Assembly: GCA_963169105.1 (NCBI GenBank)
Contig: OY720636.1
Span: 80,216,123 to 80,280,122, forward strand
Direction of reading: 5' to 3'
From: Ceriagrion tenellum
Taxonomy: Eukaryota; Arthropoda; Insecta; Odonata; Coenagrionidae
DNA length: 64,000 nucleotides
The notes under the pieces are model-generated. The model had not been told where the DNA came from, did no database searches, and saw only the letters and a list, made by a program, of their open reading frames with translations. A program made the position numbers and the translations under genes. How positions within the stretch are numbered: the first letter of the stretch is position 1; each line of letters starts with the position of its first letter. Shown piece after piece: positions 1 to 9,215 of the stretch.

Positions 1-264
1 TGCAACCTTACACTCCATGTCAAGCTCTTCACCAGCCTCTTATTCACACAGTGAAATAATCGTGGAAAAGCACGTAATGTATTTTCAACATGCGTCCTAA
101 TGTGATAACGTCATTGAATTATTCCGAAATATGTGGAGATTCCCATAAGGCTACATGTTAATGTACCATTAAATTGTCAAGAAGCCAGATCAGTAAATGA
201 TTTTTTCACCTTTATCTTTGTATATTACTAATTATCACGCGTATGAAAATTTTTCACAAATCTG
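1..264. other. AT-rich sequence, nothing recognised
   Basis: Intron- or intergenic-like AT-rich sequence before the first mobile element. I see no open frame, RNA gene or repeat shared with the rest of the window. Confidence 0.6.
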
Positions 265-525
265 TACAGTCACTTCATAAAGTATCGCGAAACACTACGC
301 TAGCGGTTCGTATAGGTCGGATGTCGTAGCTCGAAATAAGTTGGCTATCCTGAACTATCTCTGGTAGCTCTGTCACTCTTGACTTTCAATAAATATTATA
401 CTGTACCTGGAAATGCTCATAGTCAACAGAGATGGCTCAGGATAGCCAACGTACTTCCAGCTTCGAAAGCCGACCTATACAAACCGCTACCATAAAGTGT
501 CGCGATACTTTATGAAGTGACTGTA
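265..525. mobile_element. Mariner-like MITE with ~57-bp terminal inverted repeats
   Basis: The left end (from TACAGTCACTTCATAAAG at 265) is an inverted copy of the right end (CTTTATGAAGTGACTGTA, to 525). The inverted match runs about 57 bp with a few mismatches, through GGTCGG around 321 and CCGACC around 470. A TA dinucleotide sits at both extremities, as expected for Tc1/mariner target duplication. The ~145-bp interior has no open frame and also contains a shorter inverted pair (GTTGGCTATCCTGA near 340, TCAGGATAGCCAAC near 437). A non-autonomous element is therefore the natural reading. I saw no second copy in the window. Confidence 0.8.
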
Positions 526-975
526 CGTAAAACGAAAATCGCTCCGTGCACATTGAGAAAAGTTTCTTTTTTTCCACCGTGGGTGCATCCATTCCTAGCC
601 GGCATGTCGGTTGCCATGCAATGCGGCGAATTCAGCTTGATTGGGGCCCCATATGTCTCCCACATCGCTCCACGTGCCGCGCCGAATACAACCTTTTCCT
701 ATCGCTTCGTCGTGCGTGTTTTTTTTTCTCTCCGCTTCGCGCGGGGAAAGTCTTCAGATGTTTCTTTTTTTTACGCTTTTCATTTCCCACGGCGGCCGCG
801 TGTGTGTGTGCGCGCGCGCGATATTTGGCTTTGCGCAATCATTTTAAAGTGCCTCGTCCTCGTGGAATTCCCTTTTCGTCTCCCTTTCCCCGTCAATGAA
901 GTTTTTTCAGTCATGTGACGTTTTATTTTCCATCTTTTTTTTAACTCTCCTCTCTCTCTTTCCTTCTCTTTCCAG
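526..975 (+). other. Pyrimidine-rich stretch leading to a splice acceptor
   Basis: This T/C-rich stretch has a short GTGTGTGTG/CGCGCGCG dinucleotide run near 799-820. It ends in a long polypyrimidine tract (about 925-973) directly before a TTTCCAG acceptor. Several overlapping frames are open only because of the base composition. It is best read as intron upstream of the exon at 976. Confidence 0.5.
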
Positions 976-1080
976 CAGAAAAGGGCACCAGCACCGATAT
1001 GAAGGCACCATCCTCCAGGAAGCCCGTGACGCGGCACCTGTCGTCCGGGGCGCAGGTCCAGAAGCCAGCTCCTCTTAGAG
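976..1080 (+). CDS. Internal coding exon of an unidentified gene (phase 1 to phase 1)
   Basis: A long pyrimidine tract ends in TTTCCAG at 975, and a consensus donor GTGAGTACC starts at 1081. Between them one frame is fully open (codons in register with the ATG at 999). It reads a basic, Ser/Pro-rich segment that includes DMKAPSSRKPVTRHLSS and ends VQKPAPLR plus one base. The exon is 105 nt, a multiple of three, and is phase 1 on both sides, so it could be skipped without a frameshift. A CAG three bases downstream (976-978) is an alternative acceptor that keeps the frame. The composition resembles the disordered linkers of cytoskeletal or adaptor proteins, but I do not recognise the family. 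The next compatible exon is at 24241-24290. A second frame is also open across most of the interval but stops at 1076-1078, just before the donor. Confidence 0.6.
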
Positions 1081-1112
1081 GTGAGTACCTTTCAGGTCTT
1101 GGAATATTCATA

Positions 1113-1171
1113 CTTTTTACATGTACTTAGGGGCTTACATATTTTTTACATGTACTTAGGGGCATGTACTT
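1113..1171. repeat. Short tandem repeat, ACATGTACTTAGGGGC unit
   Basis: The motif TTACATGTACTTAGGGGC occurs twice, 28 bp apart, followed by a truncated third copy (ATGTACTTAGGGGC). It abuts the left end of the TIR element that follows, and the last GGGGC could be that element's terminus. Confidence 0.6.
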
Positions 1172-1677
1172 AGGGGCCAAAAAACGTCTATCGTAATACT
1201 TATTGAAGTATTAAGATAGACGTTTTTTTGGGGTGAAGGGGTCGGGATCCTCTTACTTTGTCTTATGAAGGGGGCATGGGGTCTAGAACCAATTTCCGTA
1301 AGATTGTTGTCCGTCTTGAAACAGTGTATCGTTTCTAAATATCCTGTGTTTTTTTTTCAAATATCCTATAATTGTTCACAACTTCATCAGCTGTGGTACT
1401 GTATCGCTCTTAATGTTGATGAATGTAGTACTTCAGCACTGCATAATTATAACATATCTAGTGCTCAAAGCTGTACGATGGCTTCTATGTAAAGATGAGA
1501 CAGCAGAAAGCGAGCATTTAACGAAGAGTAGATTGAAATATTTAACGTCTTACGTAAGGCTGAGAGGGAAGGGGGGCGGGGGGGAGGTTGGGAAATTCTT
1601 ACATTGTCTTACTGGAAGGGGAAGGGGAGGTCAAAAATAGCATAAATCGTCTTACGCAATACTTGGACAGCCCCTTA
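1172..1677. mobile_element. TIR element, ~440-bp family, copy 1
   Basis: It is homologous over its whole length to 6988-7430. Shared landmarks include GTCTTATGAAG, CGTCTTGAAACA, the GACAGCAGAAAGCGAG segment, and the right end GTCTTACGCAATACTTGGACAGCCCC. The family ends are inverted: the left end is TTCAAGTATTA..AGACG (clearest in copy 2), and the right end is the complement of GGGGC..TTCAAGTATTACGTAAGACG. At the left end of this copy the terminus is doubled head to head (AAAAAACGTCTATCGTAATACTT, then its complement), forming a 50-bp palindrome at 1178-1228. No transposase is present, so this is a non-autonomous MITE. Overlapping short open frames are not supported. Confidence 0.75.
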
Positions 1678-2674
1678 CCACAAGTCGCGGTATGGCCGGG
1701 ACAGTCCTAATTTGAATGGTTTTTCTCTGTATGTACTCCGTTCGGTCGATTAATCTGTCACGGCTTACGTTAAATACCTGTATTGAGGTCCGCTGTAAGC
1801 CAAACGGAGAAATGCTCTCTGACAAATATATTGTATAAATATACAAGTTGAAAACACGAGCCGAACTGAGCAACGTTATTTTTCAACTTTTGCGGGAGCC
1901 GCAGAGAAATTGCGGAGCGGAGACCGATAAAGTTTCAGCCACCATACTGGTGATGAGGTACGAATCCAGTACTCCAGACTTCGGCACTGAAAACAAGCCG
2001 CAGCATCAGCAAGTAATCACTGTATTTTATGTAAGCGATCGAGAAAGATATTGATTTTATTAGTTAACCCTTATAAACAACGCCCCGTTGTTGTCCCGGT
2101 TTTAGTCTCTTCAAGATTAGATATTTCCCGGTTTCGGGACATCGGAGTATGGCAACTCTGCTTATAGACATTATTTAGAAAAAGGCGATTGTTTACCCAA
2201 AGAACCTTTCGTGGGTTATAGAAGATTCGGTAAATGTGTCAGGTAATAATTATATTTATCGCATTTATGGGGGTAACATCCCGATTTTTCGTGGTCAGCT
2301 GCCGGGTCAATTTTAGATGCAGGTCTTTCGATGAACTTTAACTTTTCTCGTTGGGCATCTGTACAGCTACAAGACACGAGACTCGTATATGCTGGGACGC
2401 GATCGACGGTTGCTAAAACTTGAATCGTGTAATTAAAACTATGAAAACTGCATTAATGTGAATAACTGTCGAAAAGTAACTTATTTCAATATGGATAAGA
2501 ATATAAAGTACTTCCACGAAGTAACGCCTGAAGGTGTAAAGTTTATGCATGTGTATAATACATCATTTGCAATTACAGTGCGTGGATTGACGTGTACGTA
2601 CTTATGTGACATTAAACTATTTCCTGTACGCCGTCTAAGAAGAGGACAACACTGTTCATGTTGCCTATGTTAAC
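1678..2674. other. Unassigned sequence
   Basis: There are only short open frames here (for example + strand 1848-2054 and 2458-2673), with no splice signals and no recognisable domain. No repeat copies were found elsewhere in the window. Confidence 0.5.
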
Positions 2675-3166
2675 TATTGAGGTAGATGGCTGGGGCATTG
2701 CGTCATGAAACTGTGGCCTGACAACCGAAATAACAACTATATTGTTTAACCCTGCTCTCTCCCTTCTTTCCTTTGGATAGCACGACGGTATGGACGAATA
2801 AGCGGATGTATAGCGAGAATATCCACCATCTATTTGAAATTTAAGGCATGTTTGTCTTCAAACATATATTTGCTCATTACTGCTGTGGACTCTACTCGAT
2901 TTCAAGTAGTTTGCACTAGGAATACGGATTATTAGTTGTTTAAAATAAAGAAAAACTATATGTCATGAGAATTCATATTAAATAAGTTAATTCATGCTGA
3001 TATCTAGTAAGTTATCGATTTGAAAGATCGTAAAATTTGCTCGTCATCCCGTAAGCGCTGTGGAAAAATCGGGGTTAACAAAGATGGCGGACAGACCACA
3101 CCCACGTAATTGCTTTTAGCTTAGGCCATAGTAACAAAGCGCCCTAGCTCAATCTAGCTCATTGGC
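2675..3166 (+). mobile_element. TIR element, ~475-bp family, copy 1 (diverged)
   Basis: It matches 25217-25691 in the same orientation: CTGACAACCGAAATAAC, the TTTAACCCTGCTCTCT segment, GGATAGCA..ATGG, and ATCGTAAAATTTGCTCGTCATCCCGTAAGCGC. Its left end (ATTGAGGTAGATGG..GGGCATTGCG) and right end (GCGCCCTAGCTCAATCTAGCTCAAT) are degraded versions of the family's TIR, TTGAGGTRTATGGAGAGGGCA. It is non-autonomous. Confidence 0.65.
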
Positions 3167-3173
3167 GCCAACA

Positions 3174-3326
3174 ATGGAGACTTCAGTGCCGAACGATGTC
3201 GCTATCTACACAGGTTGTCCGTGGTTCGTCCTACTGGGTCCTCTCATGCGTTCAAGACTTGTACGAAGAGGCAGTAAACAGGCAGGCGGCGCGGCGAGAC
3301 CGTCAGAAGTGAACGTACGCCGTTGA
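3174..3326 (+). CDS. Short ORF, unsupported small peptide
   Basis: An ATG at 3174 in a good insect/Kozak context (CAACAATGGAG) opens 50 codons (METSVPNDVAIYTGCPW...) and stops at 3324-3326. It lies in a locally GC-rich stretch just after a diverged TIR element. There is no homology I recognise and no splice signal. It may be fortuitous. Confidence 0.15.
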   Translation: METSVPNDVAIYTGCPWFVLLGPLMRSRLVRRGSKQAGGAARPSEVNVRR

Positions 3327-3595
3327 AAACTTCCTGCTTGCGGCCGTCCGCTTGGCTCAGTGCCCCCATTCCCTCGAGCCTAATTCAGTCGCCAGGTGCG
3401 AGGGGGCCCAAAACGGCGCGCGTGCTTGCAAGACTGCTTGACTACTGCGGAGCTCAAATCCCCCGAGTTCCCCCCCCCCACCACACCCTCTCCATACGTC
3501 GCTAGCACTCTCGCTATTGGCGACTCTAATCGCCTGCAGCGGCGCTAACTCCTGCTTTTGCGTAGAGTCCCTCAAGTCGAGGGTGGAAATCGGCC
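3327..3595. other. Locally GC-rich sequence
   Basis: A CpG-containing stretch with a poly-C tract at 3472-3479 (TTCCCCCCCCCACC). Frames are open on both strands but no product is recognisable. Confidence 0.4.
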
Positions 3596-3680
3596 ATATT
3601 GGATGGCCCGCTGTGGGCGCTTAATTTAATATATATATTCCATTAAATATTTTATAATTAATTTAATTAATTTGTTATAT
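3596..3680. repeat. Repeat shared with 50440-50530
   Basis: The segment ATATTGGATGGCCCGCTGTGG, GGCGCTTAATTTAAT followed by an A/T-only TAATTTAATTAATT tail is repeated almost unchanged at about 50453. In both places it continues into a TTTAAT-rich tail, which suggests the 3' end of a dispersed retroelement. I cannot class it. Confidence 0.5.
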
Positions 3681-3689
3681 ATAATTATT

Positions 3690-3830
3690 GAATCTTGATT
3701 CTTCATATTGAGAAATGTTACCTTATCTGATTCCAAATGGAATTTCTCTAACCGACCCAGGTTTCGACATATTTTTCCATTTTCAAGGTAAAGGAATGTA
3801 GATAAAGTTAGATTTTTCACTATAAAGAAT
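3690..3830 (-). mobile_element. Hammerhead-like foldback repeat, inactive subfamily
   Basis: On the minus strand it reads ACCTTGAAAATGG, then TATGTCGAAACCTGGGTCGG. This is the same box order as the palindromic elements at 35645, 47935 and 58526: a CTGANGA-like box, a short helix, GAAA, a self-complementary ACC..GGT, then C. The first box is TTGAAAA, which has lost the C3 and G8 positions a hammerhead needs. Only one arm is present. Confidence 0.5.
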
Positions 3831-4584
3831 TGATGTTTCCGATTTCCACCGAGTTACGTCGGAGTTAGTGTGTATGTAATTGAGTGTGATGTTTGATGAT
3901 GAATGACCCTCATATAACAGTGTAGATTACGTTGTTACGTAGCACTATATACTATTAACTATTTTATTAATATTCTATGACTATTTTGCCATCTTGCGTT
4001 CTTGCATTCGCGCATGCGCTCTTGCAATTCACCGCTATACAGCACGCAGTTTGAAGTGCAAGCACATACATGCGTCAGACTGTGCAATTACGTGCCCGGT
4101 GTGGAACAGGCGTAAACTACATGATTATATTCCAACTGCGCTGTTCTATTGACGGATTTTATCTTCGCTTTAAAATAAATGTGCGACATGTATAAAGAAA
4201 TACGGTGAATTGTAAGCAGCCATAGCGTAGTTTTCATCTCGTGAATTCCAACGAACGCACGTCGGACTCGTTGTGAGGTATGCGGCGAAGTACTTGGGAA
4301 AAAATAGTTTTCTCCTTGGAGAATTTAATTGCCACGAAATGAAAACACGTCTTTTAGCACACAAGTTTTTAGCAAATAACTTCAATTTTTCATGACAATG
4401 ATTGTTCGGTAGAAATCGTTACACTCAATGATCTTTTGCTTGATTTAAAATTGTGGTAGACTCTATGATGTTCCCCCCTCCTCTATCTTGTACCTTGACG
4501 AATCTTTCATACCTATTAGTCTTCCCAATTCGTGTAATTTTTTTTCTACTTTTGCCGTGATGTTCGTTGAAGAAGCTTTTCCTC
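3831..4584. other. Unassigned AT-rich sequence
   Basis: No open frame longer than about 70 codons and no repeat copies found. Nothing here is supported as a gene. Confidence 0.5.
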
Positions 4585-4745
4585 TGTTACATCTACATCT
4601 ACGTAAAACCCTGCGAGCCACCACGAGGGTGTGTGGCAGAGGGTTGAATATCACCAAACATGCACTATTGCCATGCAACTAGGATATTTAAGGGAGACAT
4701 GCTAGAGAACAGGGTCACATGCAGCTAGATGGTTAGTAGGTAGTA
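4585..4745 (-). mobile_element. CR1-like LINE, 3' end fragment
   Basis: It begins with the family's 3' microsatellite tail as seen from the opposite strand (TACATCTACATCTACGTAA), then CCCTGCGAGCCACCACGAGG and TGTGTGGCAGAGGG. It continues with 3'-UTR sequence nearly identical to 28990-29140 (GGGAGACAT..CTAGATGGTTAG). No coding part is retained; it is a strongly 5'-truncated insertion. Confidence 0.85.
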
Positions 4746-5464
4746 GATGGTTAGTTATTGTCACGATATGACGATATCCCTTGGACTCCATGCCCATGGC
4801 ACCTGGCGTCAAATGACTCTTAATTCTTCCCCGCGGGTTGTCTTCCTCCGTGGTCCACGTCCCTGATCCGTGGAATGTAACTCTCCTCTTTAGTGTTTTC
4901 ACAACATGCCCACTACTTCCTTGTCAGAAATCGTGAGCACAATTGTTGCCTAATCATCGCTCTAAACTTTTTTTTTACCTTGAGCCATTTTGGGTTCGAC
5001 GTCCTTCGTGTTCCTATTATCCCACACTACCCTACTGCCGAGGAAGGTGAGGAATTACTCGTGTTAAATAATTCTCTTCTGTGGGCGATATGTCTGGCCA
5101 TTTATACACGAGGAGGACTATCCTCGTCCGTGGAGTGGTAGAGATGTTTGAATGACCTGCCCTAATTTATTCCTCATATGGCACTCAATTTTATTGATTT
5201 TTCAACTATTTCATCGTGTACTCCAAAGATAAAAAAGCTCCTGCCTATCTACTTTTAATTCCAGCCGATTATCTTTAATTAAATCTATCCATCCTTCGTA
5301 GGTGTAGTGTGGCATCATCTCGCCATCTTTTCTTGAGCCTTCCTCTTTTAACAGCAATTTAACAAAAATATTATTGCTCTGATGTAACTGTTCCGTAAGA
5401 ACGAGACGAAAAATCGAATGAATAAACTCACTCGCACGGGTGTATTTACACTGGTGGACTTCGT
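4746..5464. other. Unassigned sequence
   Basis: An 87-codon frame on the minus strand (5211-5474) contains HYTYEGWIDLIKDNRLELK, which is protein-like. It has no recognisable family, no splice context and ends abruptly in the flanking repeat, so I do not call it a gene. Confidence 0.4.
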
Positions 5465-5685
5465 ACCACATCATTTGTTAAATGCAATGTTTGGAAATTT
5501 GTCAATTTCGACGTTTTAATAACGACAATGTTGGGTTTATCCACCGCGACAGTGGCTTTGTAAGCACGACTTCGTCTCATGTGCTACAATGTAGACTTGA
5601 GGCCTGAACATCTAGTTCGCATAAACCCCCCCTCGAAATTCACCTTGAAGGAAGATGGCTTGGTGGTGTAACTGGCTAACACACC

Positions 5686-6160
5686 ACTAGGTTGTAAAGG
5701 ACCAAACAGGGAATGGGAAATAATTAAAAACATTTTTAGAGACTTCGACTCATTCGGAGATGGAGATATTGGAGAAAAGAATCTGTTAACACTAAATTTT
5801 AAATTATTTCCTGCCAAGAAAAGTATAATCTTAACAGAACTAATAGCATCTTTCGTGGAAAGTCAAACAGGTCAGAACAATATAAGATCGGCTTTAATCG
5901 ATAAAATTAAAATAGTAAATAAACAGTTACCCTCCTCAGAGCATGAAAAGGCATGGCTGTTCAACGTCTTTTAATAGTATTTTATATGAAAAAAAGATAA
6001 AATAAACTAAAATATGTAAAATATATTCATGTATGTGTCTAAAAAATACTTTAAAATAAAATGTATTATAGATGTATGTGTCTTTGGAGCGGATCTTTTT
6101 TGCCCTGTATGCTAATGAATGTACTGTAATATGATATTGTTATAAAAAAATCATTGGAAC
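5686..6160 (+). mobile_element. Retroposed insert with target-site duplication AACACACC
   Basis: The 475-bp segment is bounded by AACACACC at 5678-5685 and again at 6161-6168. It splits a tRNA-like repeat that is intact at 31755-31835. Its first 60% is an open frame (5690-5974). The rest is A/T-rich with TATGTGTCT repeats, ending TATAAAAAAATCATTGGAAC, which looks like a 3' UTR. This is the structure of a 5'-truncated retroposition event, either a LINE 3' end or a retrocopy. Confidence 0.7.
5690..5974 (+). pseudogene. C-terminal protein fragment of unknown family (5'-truncated)
   Basis: There are 94 codons without a stop and without an initiating ATG, ending at TAA 5972-5974. The frame contains REWEIIKNIFRDFDSFGDGD, then LNFKLFPAKKSIILTELIAS, and ends EHEKAWLFNVF. 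It is well-balanced, mixed charged and hydrophobic sequence unlike the junk frames around it. The frame starts at the insertion junction itself, so the N-terminal part was lost at integration. I do not recognise the family; it may be the C-terminus of a retroelement polyprotein or a processed cellular gene. Confidence 0.5.
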
Positions 6161-6245
6161 AACACACCTGACCGGCAATTGGGAAATCTGGGTTCGAATC
6201 CCTGTCAAGTCAAATGATTTTTTCATAGCGAATTTCAACGTATAT

Positions 6246-6913
6246 ATTTTGTCGTCTTCATACCTTTGGGGTGTAGTCAATCGATAGCTCTCCGTTACGA
6301 TTTCTTTGTTACATGAAGCATAATATATATTGTTTCGAGTGGCTGTCGAGATGCAAAAGTGTTGTATTAAAACGTCCGATCAAATACAAAACGTTTGATG
6401 GACAATCTACCAACTGTTCACTTTCGAGTGACGACCTGCCTTCGAGTCGAGTGACTTTTCAAAAATTTTCGCATTCCGACGTAGACAGGCCCAAGGCTGT
6501 TGAAAAATGTTCGACTCTTAATCTAATTCCAGAGGACCACGATGAGAAAGGTAGGCCTTAAACATTTTTCCTGCCTTTTCGACGTCGAGGACGTATCACC
6601 TCGGAATGAAGGATTTAAAAAAAAAATCGCGTCCAAATATGGGAGTGCGGCCCGCGTTCTTGGTGCGAATTAAAAAAAAATGAAGAGGAGAAAAATGAGA
6701 TCTCTCATTTCTCTCTCTCTCTCTCCGATTTGATACGGCCTTTCCCTTTTGGCAAAGGAGGAGACGGGCTTAAAAATCTCTGTAACCCTCGCCCAATCCC
6801 ACCATCACTCCTCTGCCTCCCGACTGTCGTTTATCCGCCCTACTCGGGTGGATGGTCCTTTCTTTCCCAAACAACTCTCCCTTTCTCACCCGACTTTTAC
6901 CTTAACGTAACTT
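6246..6913. other. Unassigned sequence with a CT microsatellite
   Basis: It contains (CT)n at about 6703-6725 and a short + strand frame at 6313-6561 that I do not recognise. No splice sites or repeat copies are evident. Confidence 0.4.
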
Positions 6914-7917
6914 AATGGGGTTTGAGCGAAATATCATTTCACATAGAAAACAAATGAATTTGGTTTCATTTTTACGAAAAATATCTCGGGGACTATTCAA
7001 GTATTAAGTAAGACGTTTTTGGGATGGGATCATCTTACTCTGTCTTATGAAGAGGGAGGGGCAGAGTGTCTGGAACCCATTTACGTAAGTTTTTGTCCGT
7101 CTTGAAGCATTTTATCTTTTCCAAATATCCTGTCGCTGTTCACGACTTCATCAGCTATGATACTGTTCGGCTCTTAATGTTAATGAATGTGGTACTACAA
7201 CACTGTGTAAGTATACCATATTTAGCGCTCAAAGCTGCACGATGGCATCTATGGAAAGGTAAAACAGCAGAAAGCGAGAATTTAAGGAAGAGTAGATACA
7301 AATATCAAACGTCTTACTTGAGACTGAGAGGGAGGGGAGTTGGGAAAATCTTACTTTGCCTTATATAGGGCAAAGGGGGGGAGGTTAGAAATGGCATAAA
7401 TCGTCTTACGTAATACTTGAACGGCCCCTTACTATTCCAAATCTAGCGAAATATCAGTCCCTAACCGGACTACTTTCCGAGATTTCTGGCAAATAACTCC
7501 AGCCCTTTTACATGTGAAATGGTAGTTTACGCTCTACAGAGAGACCTTATTTTAAAAATGAGGCACGTCTAACACGTAGATCTCATCAAAAATTAACAGA
7601 TTGGAGTTTATTTTTTGTCTCGACTATTTTTGACAATAATCGATATAGTCACCGCAGTAATTTTTATTAAAAGTCGCAAAAAAAACCTTCCATTATGAAG
7701 GAGTTTTAAACGTACCGCGTCATAAAAATGAATCAAATCAAAGACTTACGCGGACATTTTTATATGATTAGGATAGAGTTTCAGTAATATACAAGTATAT
7801 TATTGCGCTATTAATAATATAGTATTTGATTCATGCTTCCTGCAGCTGCTTAAATAAAAAAGGTTTACTTCGATTATGGTATTCATTATGACTAGGGAAC
7901 TATCCTCCCTCAACTTA
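6914..7917 (+). mobile_element. TTAAGGTAGTTTGAGCGA TIR family, copy split by a nested element
   Basis: The left end is CTTAATGGGGTTTGAGCGAAATATCATTTCAC and the right end is ATGACTAGGGAACTATCCTCCCTCAACTTA. The interior matches 33981-34543 (CCAGCCCTTTTACATG.., GAGAGACCTTATTT.., CCTTCCATTATGAAGGAG.., TTCATGCTTCCTGCAGCTG). A different TIR element (6988-7430) interrupts it about 70 bp from the left end, so this copy is the older of the two. It has no transposase frame. Confidence 0.8.
6988..7430. mobile_element. TIR element, ~440-bp family, copy 2 (nested)
   Basis: It starts GGGGACTATTCAAGTATTAAGTAAGACG and ends CGTCTTACGTAATACTTGAACGGCCCC, imperfect inverted termini of about 28 bp. It is the better preserved of the two copies (the other is at 1172) and lies inside a copy of the GGTAGTTTGAGCGA family. 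Interior open frames (for example 7066-7368) are conserved only as DNA and do not look like a transposase. Confidence 0.8.
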
Positions 7918-8589
7918 TCTCAAGTGGAGGATGTTCGTTCATGTGTTAGAGACCTTTAAGAGAGGACTGGTGATCTAAAGTTCAAAATCGTGCCGGTGGT
8001 TTTTGAAAGCGTGGACCTGGTTGACGATCGTGGCGGTTATGGCTTGTTTTAATTTTTGCACGAACAGAACGTGCCCCAGTTACACGCGATGAATGCGTAA
8101 TGGAAGCACCTTGTACGAGCTAAAAATCGCATTGATGTTTCAAGTAAGATAATGATACATTGCATGGTGTACGAATTATCCAGTAGCGGAACGTGGTAGC
8201 CAGTTGGATTACGCACCGACGTGAAACAAGAGGGACTTGTAACCCAATGGTTGGAGGCTCGAAGACTTCCGGAGGCGAAGTTCTATTTATCTCAATCATT
8301 ACGGATATTTGTCTTCTACTAGGATGACAAATCTTCAGGAGACTTTTACCAATGCCAAAGGGTGGGTGGAAATAAGCGATTGGTATCAGAAACCAACCAG
8401 GATGGAGAGCAATTACCATATGCAATTACGGGATTGCGCGGGCGTTTGGACCACCAGAATCGCCCGTAAAGCAAACAATGTCTGCATTAATTTAGAGATA
8501 GGAATCTTCGTCAGAGCATTGAATTATCACAAACAGTTGACTTCTTACCGTCCACTTATTAATAACTTTGCACTACACGTGTTTCAACT
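7918..8589. other. Unassigned sequence with a weak tRNA-like segment
   Basis: At 8190-8285 (+) the sequence GTGGTAGCCAGTTGG..GGAGGCTCGAAGAC resembles the box A and box B of a decayed tRNA-derived SINE head. The reverse strand reads FEPPTIGLQVP, a typical by-product of box B. It is too diverged to be firm, and the rest of the interval is unassigned. Confidence 0.3.
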
Positions 8590-9215
8590 GTCATGCAGTA
8601 ATCGTCTGGTACAATTTTTTCTACTACATTGTCATCATCAGGTACTATTTGTACTGCTAAGTTGTCATCATCAGGTACTATTTGTACTGTCGCGCAGTCA
8701 TCGTCAAATATTATTTGTACTGTCACGTAATGATCAGGTACTATCTCTACTGTAACACACTCATCACCAGGTTCTATATGTACTGTCACTAAGTCATCAT
8801 CGGGTTCTATTTGTAGTGTAACGCAGTCATCATCAGGTACAATTTTTACTGTCACGCAGTAATAATCAGATACTATTTTTAGCGTCACTCAGTCATCAGG
8901 TACCATCTGTACTGTCGCACAGTCATCATTTGCTACTGTTTGTATTGTCGCGCAATCAGGTGCAATTTGTACTATAACGCAGTCATCATCAGACTCTATT
9001 TTTACTGTCACTAAGTCATCATCGGGTTCAATCTGTAGTGTCACGCAGTCATCATGTGGTAAAATTTATTTTGTGATGCAGTCACCATCAGATACTAGTT
9101 TTACTGTCACGCAGTCATAAAGTACTATCTTCACTGTCACGCAGGCATCAGCAGGTACTATTTCCACTGTCACGCAGTCATAATCAGGTACAAATTGTAC
9201 AAGATGATGACTGCG
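8590..9215 (-). repeat. 33-bp minisatellite with an open reading frame on the minus strand
   Basis: About 19 tandem units of 33 bp, consensus CATCATCAGGTACTATTTGT followed by ACTGTCACGCAGT. The period is exact where checked (8633, 8666, 8699). Because 33 is a multiple of three, the minus strand reads an 11-residue repeat close to IVPDDDCVTVQ over 8559-8888. Small indels break the frame beyond 8888. At the distal end (9199-9225) the repeat switches orientation (GATGATGACTGCGTGACAGT on the + strand). There is no signal peptide, start context or splice signal, so I call it a repeat rather than a gene. Confidence 0.85.

Larger units (their letters stand above)
5465..6245 (+). mobile_element. Repeat with tRNA-like 3' half, split by an insertion
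   Basis: It is homologous to 31565-31890 (TACCACATCATTTGT.., GATAATGTTGGGTTTATCC.., GTAGACTTGAGGC..). The tRNA-like part has a box-A-like segment (TGGTGTAACTGGCTAACACACC, 5664-5685) and a box-B-like segment (GGGTTCGAATCCC, about 6190), followed by GTCAAATGATTTTTTCATAGCG in both copies. In this copy the tRNA-like part is interrupted at 5686-6160 by a foreign segment flanked by a direct 8-bp repeat. Confidence 0.75.

Noticed and set aside
8590..9215. CRISPR array
   Set aside because: The 33-bp units are contiguous with no unique spacers, in a eukaryotic context; it is a minisatellite.
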